Counted from the stretch's first letter, positions 8,054 to 17,181 are shown. The stretch is DNA of 37,688 nt from Oscillospiraceae bacterium (GCA_017452505.1 JAFTMI010000056.1:1-37688); one strand, 5' to 3'. Numbers and translations: made by a program. Notes: generated by a model from the sequence alone, not told the origin.

Positions 8054-10039
8054 ATGGCTACTGCAAGAAATGAACAATACGGAAACTCCAGCATATCCAT
8101 GCTGAAGGGAGAGGAGCGTGTCCGGAAACGCCCGGCAGTCATCTTCGGTTCTGATGACTTAGAAGGCTGTAAGCACGCGGTTTTTGAGATCCTCTCCAAC
8201 GCCATTGACGAGGCCCGTGAGGGTCACGGTGATACTGTCATCGTTACCCGGTATGAAGACCTCTCTGTTGAGGTGGAGGACTTTGGCCGTGGCTGTCCCG
8301 TGGACTATAACGAAAAAGAAAAACGCTACAACTGGGAACTGGTGTTCTGCGAAATGTATGCCGGCGGTAAGTACGGCGAAAACGGCGAGAACTATGAGTA
8401 CTCCCTGGGTCTGAATGGCCTGGGTTCCTGCGCCACCCAGTACGCATCTGAATTTTTTGATGCAACCATCCGCCGTGACGGCTTCCGCTACGACCTGCAC
8501 TTCGAAAAGGGCAGAAATAAGGGCGGCCTCAAGAAAGAACCCACTGACCGGGGCAAGAAGACCGGTTCTGTCTTCCATTGGAAACCGGACAAGCAGGTGT
8601 TTACCGATATCAATATCCCTGCTGAGTACTACCGGGATGTGTTAAAACGCCAGGCTGTCGTGAACCCCGGCATCACCTTTAAGTTCCGCAACCAGGTAGG
8701 AAGCCGCTTTGAAACGGAGGAATATTGCTATAACGATGGCATCCGCCAGTATATTGAAGAGTTGGTAGGGGATAACGCATTCACAATGCCCGTGTACTGG
8801 GAAACGGAACGCCGTGGCCGTGATGCGGAGAACCGCCCGGAAATGAAGCTGAAGATCACAGCATCGTTCTGCTTTTCCAAGCAGCTCAGCCATACGGAGT
8901 ATTACCATAATTCCTCTTGGCTGGAGTATGGCGGCAGCCCCGATAAGGCTGTCCGTTCCGGTTTTTTGGCAGCCTTTGATAAGTACCTGCGCGATAACAA
9001 TAAGTATAATAAAAATGAGAGCAAGATCATCTTCCAGGATATCCAGGACAGCTTGGTGATCGTCACCAACTGCTTCTCCACCATCGGCTGTTTTGAGAAT
9101 CAAACCAAGAAATCCGTCAATTCCAAATTCACCCAGGAGGCAATGACCGCTTTCTTCAAGGACAAGCTCCAGGTGTGGTTTATCGAGAATAAGCAGGAAG
9201 CCGACAGGGCAGCAGACCAGATTTTGGTGAATAAGCGGGCCCGTGAATCTGCGGAAAAAACCCGTACCAATGTGAAGAAGAACCTGTCTGCCAAGGTGGA
9301 TATTGCCAACCGGGTGCAGAAATTCGTGGATTGCCGCAGTAAGGACACCAATATCCGGGAGCTGTATATCGTGGAGGGTGACTCTGCGTTGGGTTCTGTT
9401 AAGCTGTCCCGGGATGCGGAGTTCCAGGGCATTATGCCTGTCCGCGGTAAGATCCTTAACTGTCTGAAGGCGGATTATGTTAAGATTTTTGCCTCTCCCA
9501 TTATCACGGACCTTATGAAGGTCCTGGGCTGCGGTGTAGAAGTAGAGGGAAAGAAAGCCAAGGAACTGAGCAGCTTTGATATTGATAACCTCCGCTGGAA
9601 TAAAGTGGTTATCTGTACCGATGCTGACGTGGACGGCTTCCAGATCCGCACTTTGATCCTCACAATGCTTTACCGGCTTTGCCCCAAGCTGATCCGGGAC
9701 GGCTATGTGTATATCGCGGAATCTCCGCTTTTTGAGATCACCTATAAGGAAAAGACCTGGTTTGCCTACAATGAGCAGGAAAAGGTGAAGATACTCAAAG
9801 ACTTAGAGGGCAAAAAGGTTACCATCCAGCGCTCCAAGGGTCTTGGTGAAAATGACCCGGAGATGATGTGGATGACCACTATGAACCCGGAAACCCGCCG
9901 GCTCATCAAGGTGATGCCCGAGGACGCAGAGCGCACCTCCCACTATTTTGATGTGCTGTTAGGTGACGCACTGAACGAAAGAAAGAATTTTATTGCAGAA
10001 AACGGCGCCAAGTATTTGGAACAGGCCGATATTTCTTAA
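8054..10039 (+). CDS. parE: Divergent type IIA topoisomerase ATPase subunit (ParE/GyrB-like)
   Basis: This 661-residue subunit contains a GHKL ATPase domain: EILSNAIDEA around Asn49, DFGRG at 76-80, the lid-type GLNGLG, and a QTK loop at about 350-352. A transducer domain follows, then a TOPRIM domain with E441GDSALGS and D523ADVDG for metal and DNA cleavage. It pairs with the next gene to form an ATP-driven DNA strand-passing enzyme. The length fits ParE better than long GyrB. It is clearly divergent: the almost invariant EGDSAGGSA reads EGDSALGSV, and GLHGVG reads GLNGLG. The start at 8054 is chosen because a consensus promoter overlaps the upstream frame; its ribosome binding site (AGG) is modest. 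It is the first gene of an operon with parC-like and yitT genes. Whether it acts as topo IV or as an additional third enzyme is unresolved. Confidence 0.82.
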   Translation: MATARNEQYGNSSISMLKGEERVRKRPAVIFGSDDLEGCKHAVFEILSNAIDEAREGHGDTVIVTRYEDLSVEVEDFGRGCPVDYNEKEKRYNWELVFCEMYAGGKYGENGENYEYSLGLNGLGSCATQYASEFFDATIRRDGFRYDLHFEKGRNKGGLKKEPTDRGKKTGSVFHWKPDKQVFTDINIPAEYYRDVLKRQAVVNPGITFKFRNQVGSRFETEEYCYNDGIRQYIEELVGDNAFTMPVYWETERRGRDAENRPEMKLKITASFCFSKQLSHTEYYHNSSWLEYGGSPDKAVRSGFLAAFDKYLRDNNKYNKNESKIIFQDIQDSLVIVTNCFSTIGCFENQTKKSVNSKFTQEAMTAFFKDKLQVWFIENKQEADRAADQILVNKRARESAEKTRTNVKKNLSAKVDIANRVQKFVDCRSKDTNIRELYIVEGDSALGSVKLSRDAEFQGIMPVRGKILNCLKADYVKIFASPIITDLMKVLGCGVEVEGKKAKELSSFDIDNLRWNKVVICTDADVDGFQIRTLILTMLYRLCPKLIRDGYVYIAESPLFEITYKEKTWFAYNEQEKVKILKDLEGKKVTIQRSKGLGENDPEMMWMTTMNPETRRLIKVMPEDAERTSHYFDVLLGDALNERKNFIAENGAKYLEQADIS

Positions 10040-10051
10040 AGGAGTGCAACA

Positions 10052-12301
10052 ATGGCACGAAAGAAGAAAGAACCTGAAAAGAGCAAAGCAAAAATCAATA
10101 CCGATAACATTATGGGCCTTGTTGGTTCCACTACGGAGCAGGCGATCTCCGAAACCCTGGAGATCAACTATATGCCCTATGCCATGTCGGTGATCGTCTC
10201 CCGAGCCATTCCGGAGATCGACGGCTTTAAGCCCTCCCACCGCAAATTGCTCTATACTATGTATAAAATGGGCCTGCTGAACGGCGGCAGAACCAAATCC
10301 GCCAACATCGTAGGCCAGACTATGCGCTTAAATCCCCACGGCGACGCAGCCATCTATGAAACCATGGTCCGTCTTGCCCGTGGCAACGAGACCTTGCTTC
10401 ACCCCTTTGTGGATTCCAAGGGTAACTTCGGTAAGGTCTATTCCCGGGATATGGCCTATGCAGCCTCCCGTTATACCGAGGCCAAGCTGGAAAGCTTCTG
10501 TAACGAGCTGTTCCGGGATATCGATTCCGATACCGTGGATATGGTGGATAACTACGATGCTACCATGAAAGAACCCAGTTTGCTGCCCACCACATTCCCC
10601 AATGTGCTGGTGTCTGCAAACCAAGGCATTGCTGTCGGTATGGCCAGCAATATCTGTTCTTTCAATTTGAAAGAAGTGTGCGATACCACCATCGCATTAA
10701 TGAATAACCCTGACCACGATATCCTGTCCACACTGCCCGGCCCCGACTTCTCCACCGGCGCAGAGCTGCTGTTTGACGAGACCACAACCCGGGAGATCTA
10801 TTCCACCGGCCGTGGCAGCTTCAAGCTTCGTGCCAAGTGGAACTATGTGAAGGGCGACAATGTGATCGAAATTACGGAAATCCCGTATTCCACCACCAGC
10901 GAAGCCGTTATGGATAAGGTGGCGGAGCTGATCAAGGCAGGCAAGATCAAAGAGATCGCCGATATGCGTGACGAAACCGACCTGGGCGGCTTGAAGCTGA
11001 CCATTGACTTAAAGCGTGGCGTAGAGCCGGAAAAGCTGATGCAGAAGCTTTTCCGTATGACTCCCTTGCAGGATAGCTTCGCTTGTAACTTTAATATCCT
11101 CATTGCCGGTATGCCCCGGGTTATGGGTATTGGCGAGATTTTGGAGGAGTGGACTGCCTGGCGCACGGATTGTGTGAAGCGCCGCCTGTTCTTCCAGATT
11201 CAGAAGAAGGAAGACCGCCTCCACCTGCTGAAAGGCCTGGAGCGGATCCTGCTGGATATTGACAAGGCTATCCGCATTATCCGGGAAACCGAATTGGAAA
11301 ACGAAGTTGTTCCCAATTTGATGATCGGCTTCGGTATCGATGAGATCCAGGCCAATTATGTGGCGGAAATCAAGCTGCGTAATATAAACAAGGAATACAT
11401 CCTCAAGCAGACCAAGGCTATCGGCGACCTGGAAAAGGAGATCGCCGACCTGCAGGATACCTTAAACAGCCACCGGAAGCTAAAAAATGTTATCATCAAG
11501 GAGCTGCAGCAGGTATCTGAAAAGTACGGCAAGCCCAGAAAGACCGAGATCATCTATGAAACTGCCGAGATCCAGGTGGATGACGAGGATGAGCAGATCC
11601 CCGATTATCCTGTGACTGTCTTTGTGTCCAAGGAGGGTTATCTGAAGAAGATCACCCCCCAGAGCCTGCGTATGTCCGGCGAACAAAAATTCAAGGAAGG
11701 GGATAGTCTGTCCTTCTCCCGGGAAACCTCTAATAAGGCGGAGCTGCTGGTGTTCACCAGCCTGTGCCAGTGCTATAAGACCCGCCTGTCCGATTTTGAG
11801 GACGGCAAGGCCTCTCAGCTTGGCGATTACCTGCCCCAGAAATTGGGTATGGACCCCGGCGAAACGGTCCTGCAGGTGTTGCTTCCCGGGGATTACAAGG
11901 GCTTTGTCCTGTTCTTCTTTGAAAACGGCAAGGGCGCAAAAGTGCCGTTGTCTGCCTATGAAACCAAAACAAACCGCCGCCGCTTGACCGCTGCTTTCTC
12001 GGACAAGAGCCCGCTAATTTCTGCGATGGTGATCGACGAGGACAAGCAGGTTGTTCTCTATTCTTCCGATAACCGGGCAGCCATTGTTTCCACAGCCCAG
12101 CTTACGCCCAAGACCACCCGTAATACCATCGGTGTGGCGGTGATGAGCCTGAAGAAGAAAGCCCAGCTTTCCGCTGTGCGCCCCTTGGAGGAGAGTGGTA
12201 TTACCAATGCCTCCCGCTACCGGAATAAGACCATTCCCACTGCAGGCGCGATTATCAAGGAAGAGGATTCCCAGGAAAAGCAAATCAGCTTTGATGTTTA
12301 G
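10052..12301 (+). CDS. parC: Divergent type IIA topoisomerase cleavage subunit (ParC/GyrA-like)
   Basis: This 749-residue protein forms the DNA breakage-reunion subunit. After a Lys-rich N-terminus, the winged-helix region carries the catalytic Tyr141 in AASRYTEAKL. The tower and coiled-coil segments lie at about 330-500, and a degenerate beta-pinwheel fills the C-terminus. No GyrA box (QRRGGKG) is visible, which favours a topo IV-like enzyme that does not supercoil. At the position of the quinolone-contacting Ser (GyrA Ser83) there is Ala99, in NPHGDAAIYE. The acidic partner residue, Glu103, is kept. The gene starts 12 bases after its partner with GGAG in between and is followed after eight bases by yitT, so the three form one operon. 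Confidence 0.82.
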   Translation: MARKKKEPEKSKAKINTDNIMGLVGSTTEQAISETLEINYMPYAMSVIVSRAIPEIDGFKPSHRKLLYTMYKMGLLNGGRTKSANIVGQTMRLNPHGDAAIYETMVRLARGNETLLHPFVDSKGNFGKVYSRDMAYAASRYTEAKLESFCNELFRDIDSDTVDMVDNYDATMKEPSLLPTTFPNVLVSANQGIAVGMASNICSFNLKEVCDTTIALMNNPDHDILSTLPGPDFSTGAELLFDETTTREIYSTGRGSFKLRAKWNYVKGDNVIEITEIPYSTTSEAVMDKVAELIKAGKIKEIADMRDETDLGGLKLTIDLKRGVEPEKLMQKLFRMTPLQDSFACNFNILIAGMPRVMGIGEILEEWTAWRTDCVKRRLFFQIQKKEDRLHLLKGLERILLDIDKAIRIIRETELENEVVPNLMIGFGIDEIQANYVAEIKLRNINKEYILKQTKAIGDLEKEIADLQDTLNSHRKLKNVIIKELQQVSEKYGKPRKTEIIYETAEIQVDDEDEQIPDYPVTVFVSKEGYLKKITPQSLRMSGEQKFKEGDSLSFSRETSNKAELLVFTSLCQCYKTRLSDFEDGKASQLGDYLPQKLGMDPGETVLQVLLPGDYKGFVLFFFENGKGAKVPLSAYETKTNRRRLTAAFSDKSPLISAMVIDEDKQVVLYSSDNRAAIVSTAQLTPKTTRNTIGVAVMSLKKKAQLSAVRPLEESGITNASRYRNKTIPTAGAIIKEEDSQEKQISFDV

Positions 12302-12309
12302 GAGGAACT

Positions 12310-13173
12310 ATGAATAAGAAATTGCGGCCTGTAGTTGAGCTACTGGAGCTTGTGGCAGGCTGTGCAGTGTTTGCTGTTGGATTTAATCTGTTTTTGATGC
12401 CCAATGACTTAAATGCCGGCGGCCTGTCCGGTTTGGCGATGGTGCTGTACCGGGTATTGGGTTTTGGTAGTGTGGGTGTTTTTATTGCGCTGATGAATGC
12501 ACCCCTGTTTATTGTCAGTGGCTTTAAGATCGGCAGGAAATTCTTTATCGGTTCTCTCATCGGTATGGGTCTTAGCTCCGTGTTTATAGACCTGTTTGCA
12601 TTCTTGCCGGTGGCAACGAAAGACCCGCTGCTCTCGGCACTCTACGGCGGCACGATCTGTGGCCTGGGTTTGGGGCTGGCATTCTTGTCCGGCGCATCCA
12701 CAGGCGGCTCTGACATTGCTGTGCGGCTGCTGAAACGGAAGTATCAGAATGTTCCTATCGGTACGATCAGTATTTGTTTTGATGCCTGTGTTATCATTAT
12801 TGCAGCGGTGGTGTTCAGGAACTTTTCCATCGCCCTGTACAGCGGCATTGCCAGCTTGGTTTCCGGAAAAATTGTGGATGCTGTGGTATACCATTTTGAC
12901 TATTCCAAGGTGGCATTGATCATCACCAAGAAACACGAGGAAGTGGCGCTGCAGATTGAGAAACAGTTGGATCGTGGCGCAACCTACCTCCACGGTGAAG
13001 GTTCTTATACCCGGGAGGAGATGATGGTGGTGCTCACTGCCGTCAAGCGTCACCAGGTATCTGATCTGAAACGGCTTGTGATGGAAGTAGACCCTGCAGC
13101 CTTTGTGATCATGCAGGAGGCCCACCAGGTTTTGGGCGACGGCTTCTCCCGCTATTCCAAGGATTCCCTGTAA
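12310..13173 (+). CDS. YitT family membrane protein (DUF161/DUF2179)
   Basis: This 287-residue protein has a membrane domain of about five hydrophobic helices in residues 10-200 (YitT/DUF161), including FNLFLMPNDLNAGGLSGLA and the glycine-rich SGASTGGSDI. A cytosolic DUF2179 domain follows (about 215-280), in which GATYLHGEGSYTREE is characteristic. Members are widespread in Firmicutes and their transported substrate is not established. GGAGG sits five bases before the ATG. It follows the ParC-like gene by eight bases, so it is the last gene of that operon, though no functional link to DNA topology is apparent. Confidence 0.88.
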   Translation: MNKKLRPVVELLELVAGCAVFAVGFNLFLMPNDLNAGGLSGLAMVLYRVLGFGSVGVFIALMNAPLFIVSGFKIGRKFFIGSLIGMGLSSVFIDLFAFLPVATKDPLLSALYGGTICGLGLGLAFLSGASTGGSDIAVRLLKRKYQNVPIGTISICFDACVIIIAAVVFRNFSIALYSGIASLVSGKIVDAVVYHFDYSKVALIITKKHEEVALQIEKQLDRGATYLHGEGSYTREEMMVVLTAVKRHQVSDLKRLVMEVDPAAFVIMQEAHQVLGDGFSRYSKDSL

Positions 13174-13226
13174 AGGCCCCCTTGCCTAAAGGGGGCTGGC
13201 AAACGCAAAGCGTTTGACTGGGGGAT
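13174..13226. repeat. GC-rich double-hairpin intergenic element
   Basis: This element directly follows the yitT stop. A hairpin of AGGCCCCCTT-type sequence pairs with AAGGGGGCT. A second stem, CAAACGC with GCGTTTG, is followed by GGGGG, which can pair alternatively with the first C-run. There is no T-run, so it is a poor classical terminator. The compact two-hairpin form resembles dispersed REP-like elements, but no second copy exists in this window. Confidence 0.45.
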
Positions 13227-13268
13227 ATAAATATTTTCAAGAGGTGGCAGAATTTTCGAAAAAAGGTA

Positions 13269-13296
13269 TTGACTTCTGCGAAAAATCTGCTATAAT
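13269..13296 (+). promoter_or_regulatory. Promoter of tRNA-Gly
   Basis: TTGACT and TATAAT are separated by 16 bp, and the -10 box ends 12 bases before the mature tRNA 5' end. The position is right for a stable-RNA promoter. Confidence 0.85.
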
Positions 13297-13308
13297 ACCT
13301 CTTGTTCC

Positions 13309-13384
13309 GCGGGTGTAGCTCATCTGGTAGAGCGCCACCTTGCCAAGGTGGAGGTAGCGAGTTCGAGCCTCGTCACCCGCTCCA
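13309..13384 (+). tRNA. tRNA-Gly (anticodon GCC)
   Basis: The 76-nt cloverleaf has acceptor stem GCGGGTG with CACCCGC, a D-arm GCTC/GAGC, an anticodon stem CCACC/GGTGG around TTGCCAA, and T-arm GCGAG/CTCGT enclosing TTCGAGC. The CCA end is encoded. Anticodon GCC reads the GGC and GGU glycine codons. Confidence 0.97.
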
Positions 13385-13385
13385 G

Positions 13386-13421
13386 AAAAAACCTCTTTTG
13401 TCATTGACAAAAGAGGTTTTT
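13386..13421 (+). terminator. Terminator after tRNA-Gly
   Basis: A perfect 16-bp stem (ACCTCTTTTGTC with GACAAAAGAGGT at its core) with an ATT loop ends in a T-run, one base after the tRNA CCA. Confidence 0.9.
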
Positions 13422-13440
13422 GTTTACATATAACAATATA

Positions 13441-13472
13441 CGCAGGTAATGCCTTTTACCTGCGTTTACTTT
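13441..13472 (+). terminator. Second terminator-like hairpin before the MFS gene
   Basis: A perfect nine-bp stem (CGCAGGTAA with TTACCTGCG) is followed by TTTACTTTTT. It may be a back-up terminator insulating the MFS gene. Its T-rich tail overlaps the -35 box of the next promoter. Confidence 0.55.
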
Positions 13473-13493
13473 TTGTGGAAAATGTGATATAAA
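13465..13493 (+). promoter_or_regulatory. Probable promoter of the MFS transporter gene
   Basis: TTTACT and TATAAA are separated by 17 bp, 27 bases upstream of the start codon. The boxes are moderate matches. Confidence 0.5.
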
Positions 13494-13519
13494 TAGGGCA
13501 GAAGAACGGAGGATTATGT

Positions 13520-14683
13520 ATGGTCCATTTTTTGCTGCTTTTAATCTACCTTGCTTTTATCAGCCTGGGCCTTCCCGATGCGCTGTTAGGCTCTGCCTGG
13601 CCTATTATGTCCGGAGAATTTGGGGTGCCTTTGTCCTATATGGGGTTGGTGTCTTTGCTGATTTCCGGGTTTACGGTGGTATCCAGCTTGCTCACCGACC
13701 GGATGGTAAGCCGCTTTGGGACCGGTAAGGTGACAGCTGTGAGTGTTGCGCTGACTGCTGTAGGCCTGTTGGGCTTTGCTTTTACCGGAAATTTCTGGCT
13801 ACTGTGTGTTTGGGCTGTGCCTTATGGTTTGGGTGCAGGCTGTGTGGATGCGAGCCTTAATAACTACGCAGCCAACCACTATGCCAGCCGCCATATGAGC
13901 TGGCTGCACTGTATGTGGGGCGTAGGTGCAGCCATCGGACCATATGTGATGGGCGCTGTCCTAACTGCCGGCCAAAGCTGGAATAAAGGCTATCTGTATA
14001 TTGCTATCTTCCAGGTGGTTCTGACTGCCGTTATGCTGCTGAGTATTCCCAAATGGAAGTCTGTGTCAGGGGAGAAGGCGGAGGAACATTCTCACTTGAC
14101 TTTTCGGCAGGTTTTCGCACTGCCCGGGGTTAGGGAAGTGGTGCTGATCTTCCTGTGCTATGGTGCTATTGAGGCAATTGCCGGTCATTGGGCCAGCAGC
14201 TACCTGGTACTGCACTTAGGGATAGGCGAAGAGCGGGCAGCAAGTCTTGCGGCAATGTTCTACTTAGGCATTACCGCCGGCAGAGCGGTCAGCGGTTTTG
14301 TGACGCTGAAGTTTAATGATAAGCAGATGGCCTATATGGGTATGAGCCTGGTGATTTGCGGCCTTCTGATGATGGTGCTGTTCCGCATAGAAATCCTTTG
14401 CATCATCGGATTTATGGTTATGGGCGTGGGCTGCGCCCCTATTTTCCCATGCCTTATCCACGCTACCCCCGCGCAATATGGCATGTCCCGGAGCCAGGCT
14501 GTGATTGGTGTGGAAATGGCAAGCTTCTATGCAGGCACATGCTTTTTACCCCCAATCTTCGGCATTTTTGCGGATTGGGCGGGGATGGGCAGTATGCCGT
14601 TGGTGCTCCTGGGTTTTTCCTTGTGGATGCTTTGGCTGCACCTGCGGTTCTATCGACTGTCGGAAAATAGTAGTTGTAAATAA
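13520..14683 (+). CDS. Major facilitator superfamily transporter
   Basis: This 387-residue protein is almost entirely hydrophobic, consistent with 12 membrane helices in two bundles. The N-terminal run FISLGLPDALLGSAWPIM and the loop DRMVSRFGTGKV (the MFS motif A region between helices 2 and 3) support the superfamily. The helix-1 SLGLPDALLG pattern resembles the FHS/sugar-transporter-like branch of MFS in Firmicutes. The substrate cannot be assigned. GGAGG lies seven bases before the ATG. It has its own promoter. The following murC promoter overlaps its last codons, so it is probably transcribed alone. Confidence 0.88.
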   Translation: MVHFLLLLIYLAFISLGLPDALLGSAWPIMSGEFGVPLSYMGLVSLLISGFTVVSSLLTDRMVSRFGTGKVTAVSVALTAVGLLGFAFTGNFWLLCVWAVPYGLGAGCVDASLNNYAANHYASRHMSWLHCMWGVGAAIGPYVMGAVLTAGQSWNKGYLYIAIFQVVLTAVMLLSIPKWKSVSGEKAEEHSHLTFRQVFALPGVREVVLIFLCYGAIEAIAGHWASSYLVLHLGIGEERAASLAAMFYLGITAGRAVSGFVTLKFNDKQMAYMGMSLVICGLLMMVLFRIEILCIIGFMVMGVGCAPIFPCLIHATPAQYGMSRSQAVIGVEMASFYAGTCFLPPIFGIFADWAGMGSMPLVLLGFSLWMLWLHLRFYRLSENSSCK

Positions 14684-14702
14684 GGCTAAAATGGTATATA
14701 CT
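14674..14702 (+). promoter_or_regulatory. Promoter of the murC-ddl-ywiB operon
   Basis: TTGTAA and TATACT are separated by 17 bp. The -35 box lies inside the last codons of the MFS gene, and the -10 box is 41 bases upstream of the murC start. Confidence 0.65.
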
Positions 14703-14743
14703 GTATAAGTTAAAGGCGAATTTATTTCGGGAGGGGAACCTCA

Positions 14744-16105
14744 ATGAATAACAGAATTGAAGAGCTGCGCGGCTATCTCCAGCCGGGCCGCCATATTCAC
14801 CTGATTGGCATTGGTGGCGTTTCCATGCGCCCCTTGGGCCTTGTGCTCCAGGGAATGGGTATGGTCGTGACCGGTTCGGATATGAGCCTGTCTGCGTCCA
14901 CCCAGGAGCTGACAGACAAAGGCATTACCGTACACATCGGTCACCAGGGCGAGAATATCCAGGGAGCGGATTGTGTGATCCGTACCGCTGCTGTCCATAA
15001 CGATAACCCGGAGATCGCGGCTGCCCGCAGTGCCGGTATCCCTGTGTTTGAACGGGCTCAGGCTTGGGGCGTGATTATGCGGGAGTATAAGAACGCTGTC
15101 TGCATTTCCGGTACTCACGGCAAAACCACCACCACCTCTATGATGACCCATATCCTTATGGAGGCCCAGTGGGACCCCACTGTGATGATCGGTGGCTACC
15201 TGCCTCTGCTGCGTGCAGGTCACCGGGTAGGCGAGGGCGATACCATTGTGCTGGAAAGCTGCGAATACTGCGATTCCTTCTTGAACTTCAGCCCCACCTT
15301 GGCTGTGGTACTGAATATTGAGGCTGACCACTTAGATTATTTCAAGGACCTTGCCGATGTGCAGAAGTCCTTTCGGGCCTTTGCGGGTCTTTCTACCAAT
15401 GGCGTGCTTGCTAACGGCGATGACCCCAATGTGGTGGAAGCACTGAAGGGAACAGACTATGTCAGCTTCGGCTTGAAAGAAAGCAACCGGATTCGCGCTG
15501 AGCACATCTCCGACTGGCGGCATATGGATGTGACCTGTGACGGCGAGTTTTATTGCCATTTAGACTTGCAGGTGATCGGTCGCCACAATGCCCTCAATGC
15601 TTTGGCAGCCATCGGCGCTGCCTGGATGCTGGGCATTCCCGGCGAAACGGCAGCAAGAGGTATCGCTACCTTTACCGGTGCAGAGCGCCGTATGCAGTAC
15701 AAGGGCAAGTATAACGGTGCGGATGTTTATGACGATTATGCCCACCATCCCGATGAGCTTTGCGCTACCATCGAGGCAGTGCGCACCTTGGATTATAAGC
15801 GCCTGGTTGTGGCATTCCAGCCCCATACCTATACCCGCACCAAGGCCTTGTTCAAGGATTTTGTCCGGGAACTGAAAAAGGCGGACTTAGTGGTGCTGGC
15901 GGAGATCTATGCTGCCAGAGAGCAGAACCGTTTCGGTATTTCTTCCAAGGACCTGCAGGCGGAGATCCCCGGCTCTCAGTATTGCGAGACTCTGCCGGAG
16001 GTAACAGCTTATCTCCGGGAGAATGTCCGGGAGGGCGATGTGGTGCTGACCGTAGGCGCGGGTGATATTTTCCGGGCCGGCGAAGCCCTGCTGAAATCAG
16101 AATAA
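14744..16105 (+). CDS. murC: UDP-N-acetylmuramate--L-alanine ligase
   Basis: MurC adds L-alanine to UDP-MurNAc with ATP, the first amino acid of the peptidoglycan stem peptide, in the cytosol. The 453-residue protein shows an N-terminal Rossmann domain (HLIGIGGVSM), the ATP loop G123THGKTTT, the central ligase domain with GRHNALNALAA, and the C-terminal domain with YDDYAHHPDEL. Length is normal for the family. GGGAGGGG precedes the ATG. It leads an operon with ddl and ywiB, so two steps of stem-peptide synthesis are co-transcribed. Confidence 0.95.
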   Translation: MNNRIEELRGYLQPGRHIHLIGIGGVSMRPLGLVLQGMGMVVTGSDMSLSASTQELTDKGITVHIGHQGENIQGADCVIRTAAVHNDNPEIAAARSAGIPVFERAQAWGVIMREYKNAVCISGTHGKTTTTSMMTHILMEAQWDPTVMIGGYLPLLRAGHRVGEGDTIVLESCEYCDSFLNFSPTLAVVLNIEADHLDYFKDLADVQKSFRAFAGLSTNGVLANGDDPNVVEALKGTDYVSFGLKESNRIRAEHISDWRHMDVTCDGEFYCHLDLQVIGRHNALNALAAIGAAWMLGIPGETAARGIATFTGAERRMQYKGKYNGADVYDDYAHHPDELCATIEAVRTLDYKRLVVAFQPHTYTRTKALFKDFVRELKKADLVVLAEIYAAREQNRFGISSKDLQAEIPGSQYCETLPEVTAYLRENVREGDVVLTVGAGDIFRAGEALLKSE

Positions 16106-16118
16106 CGAGGCGATAGAA

Positions 16119-17180
16119 ATGAAGTTGAATGTTTGTGTCCTGTTTGGCGGCATCAGCCCCGAGCATGAGGTATCTCTGCGTTCGGCTGAATCGGTGCTGA
16201 ACAATATGGACCCGGAAAAATATAATATCTTCCCTGTGGGCATTACCAAGGAGGGAAACTGGCTGCTCTACGGCGGCGCAGATTATTCTCTTCTGCCCAC
16301 CGGCCAGTGGCAGGATCACCCCAATAACCGTCCTGCGGCGATTTCTCCGGTCCGGGGTCAGGGTCTGCTGAGCTTTGAAGGTGACAGTGTGGTCCGGGAG
16401 CAGATCGATGTGGTATTTCCGGTTATCCACGGTGAAAACGGCGAGGACGGTGCTATCCAGGGCCTGCTGCAGCTTGCCGGCATTCCCTATGTAGGCCCCC
16501 ATATCTCTGCATCTGCTGTGGCTATGGATAAGACCCTTACCAAGCTTGTTGCGGACAATGCAGGCATTACTCAGGCTAAGTGGCTTTTGGTGCGCAACAG
16601 CGAACTGCAAAACCGTATGGACGATATTTTGGACACAGTGGAGAGTAAGTTCCCATACCCCGTATTCGTAAAGCCTGCCGGCACTGGCTCTTCTGTGGGT
16701 GTGTCCAAGGCCAATAATCGTGAAGAACTGAGGGACGCACTCCTGTCCGCCGGTATTTATGATGAAAAGATCCTGGTGGAGGAGTTTATCGACGGCCACG
16801 AAGTGGAAGTGGCCGTGATGGGTAACGAGACCCCGGTAGCCTCTGAGGTTGGCGAGATCGACTCCGGTGCAGAGTTTTATGATTATGATGCCAAATATAT
16901 TTCCGATACTTCTGTGGCCTATATCCCGGCCCGGATCCCTGCGGAGATTGCCGAGGAGCTTCGCCAGCAGGCCGTGCGGGTCTATACCGCCATTGGTTGC
17001 CAAGGCATGAGCCGTGTGGACTTCTTTGTCACTTATGCCGATAACCGGGTAGTGTTCAATGAGATCAACACCATTCCCGGATTTACCTCGATTTCTATGT
17101 ACCCCAAGTTGTTCGTGGCCAGTGGCATTCCTTATAATGAACTGATCGACCGGCTTTTGCAGCTTGCAATGGAGGCGTAA
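16119..17180 (+). CDS. ddl: D-alanine--D-alanine ligase
   Basis: Ddl joins two D-alanines with ATP to make the terminal dipeptide of the peptidoglycan precursor. The 353-residue ATP-grasp enzyme shows the family start (VLFGGISPEHEVSLRSAESV), the P-loop-like KPAGTGSSVGVSK, and the metal-binding end NEINTIPGFTSISMYPKLF. The omega-loop reads EFYDYDAKY (about residues 252-260), with the Tyr typical of D-Ala-D-Ala specificity rather than the D-Ala-D-Lac ligases of vancomycin-resistant species. It follows murC by 13 bases and lies one base from ywiB. Confidence 0.96.
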   Translation: MKLNVCVLFGGISPEHEVSLRSAESVLNNMDPEKYNIFPVGITKEGNWLLYGGADYSLLPTGQWQDHPNNRPAAISPVRGQGLLSFEGDSVVREQIDVVFPVIHGENGEDGAIQGLLQLAGIPYVGPHISASAVAMDKTLTKLVADNAGITQAKWLLVRNSELQNRMDDILDTVESKFPYPVFVKPAGTGSSVGVSKANNREELRDALLSAGIYDEKILVEEFIDGHEVEVAVMGNETPVASEVGEIDSGAEFYDYDAKYISDTSVAYIPARIPAEIAEELRQQAVRVYTAIGCQGMSRVDFFVTYADNRVVFNEINTIPGFTSISMYPKLFVASGIPYNELIDRLLQLAMEA

Positions 17181-17181
17181 A

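Noticed and set aside
15852-17003. Minus-strand open frame of 383 codons opposite murC and ddl
   Set aside because: Antisense to recognised murC and ddl with no family resemblance of its own and no start signals.
16119-17180. D-Ala-D-Lac ligase (vancomycin resistance type)
   Set aside because: The omega-loop carries the Tyr and YDYDAKY context of ordinary D-Ala-D-Ala ligases, and no vanH or vanX homologue is adjacent.
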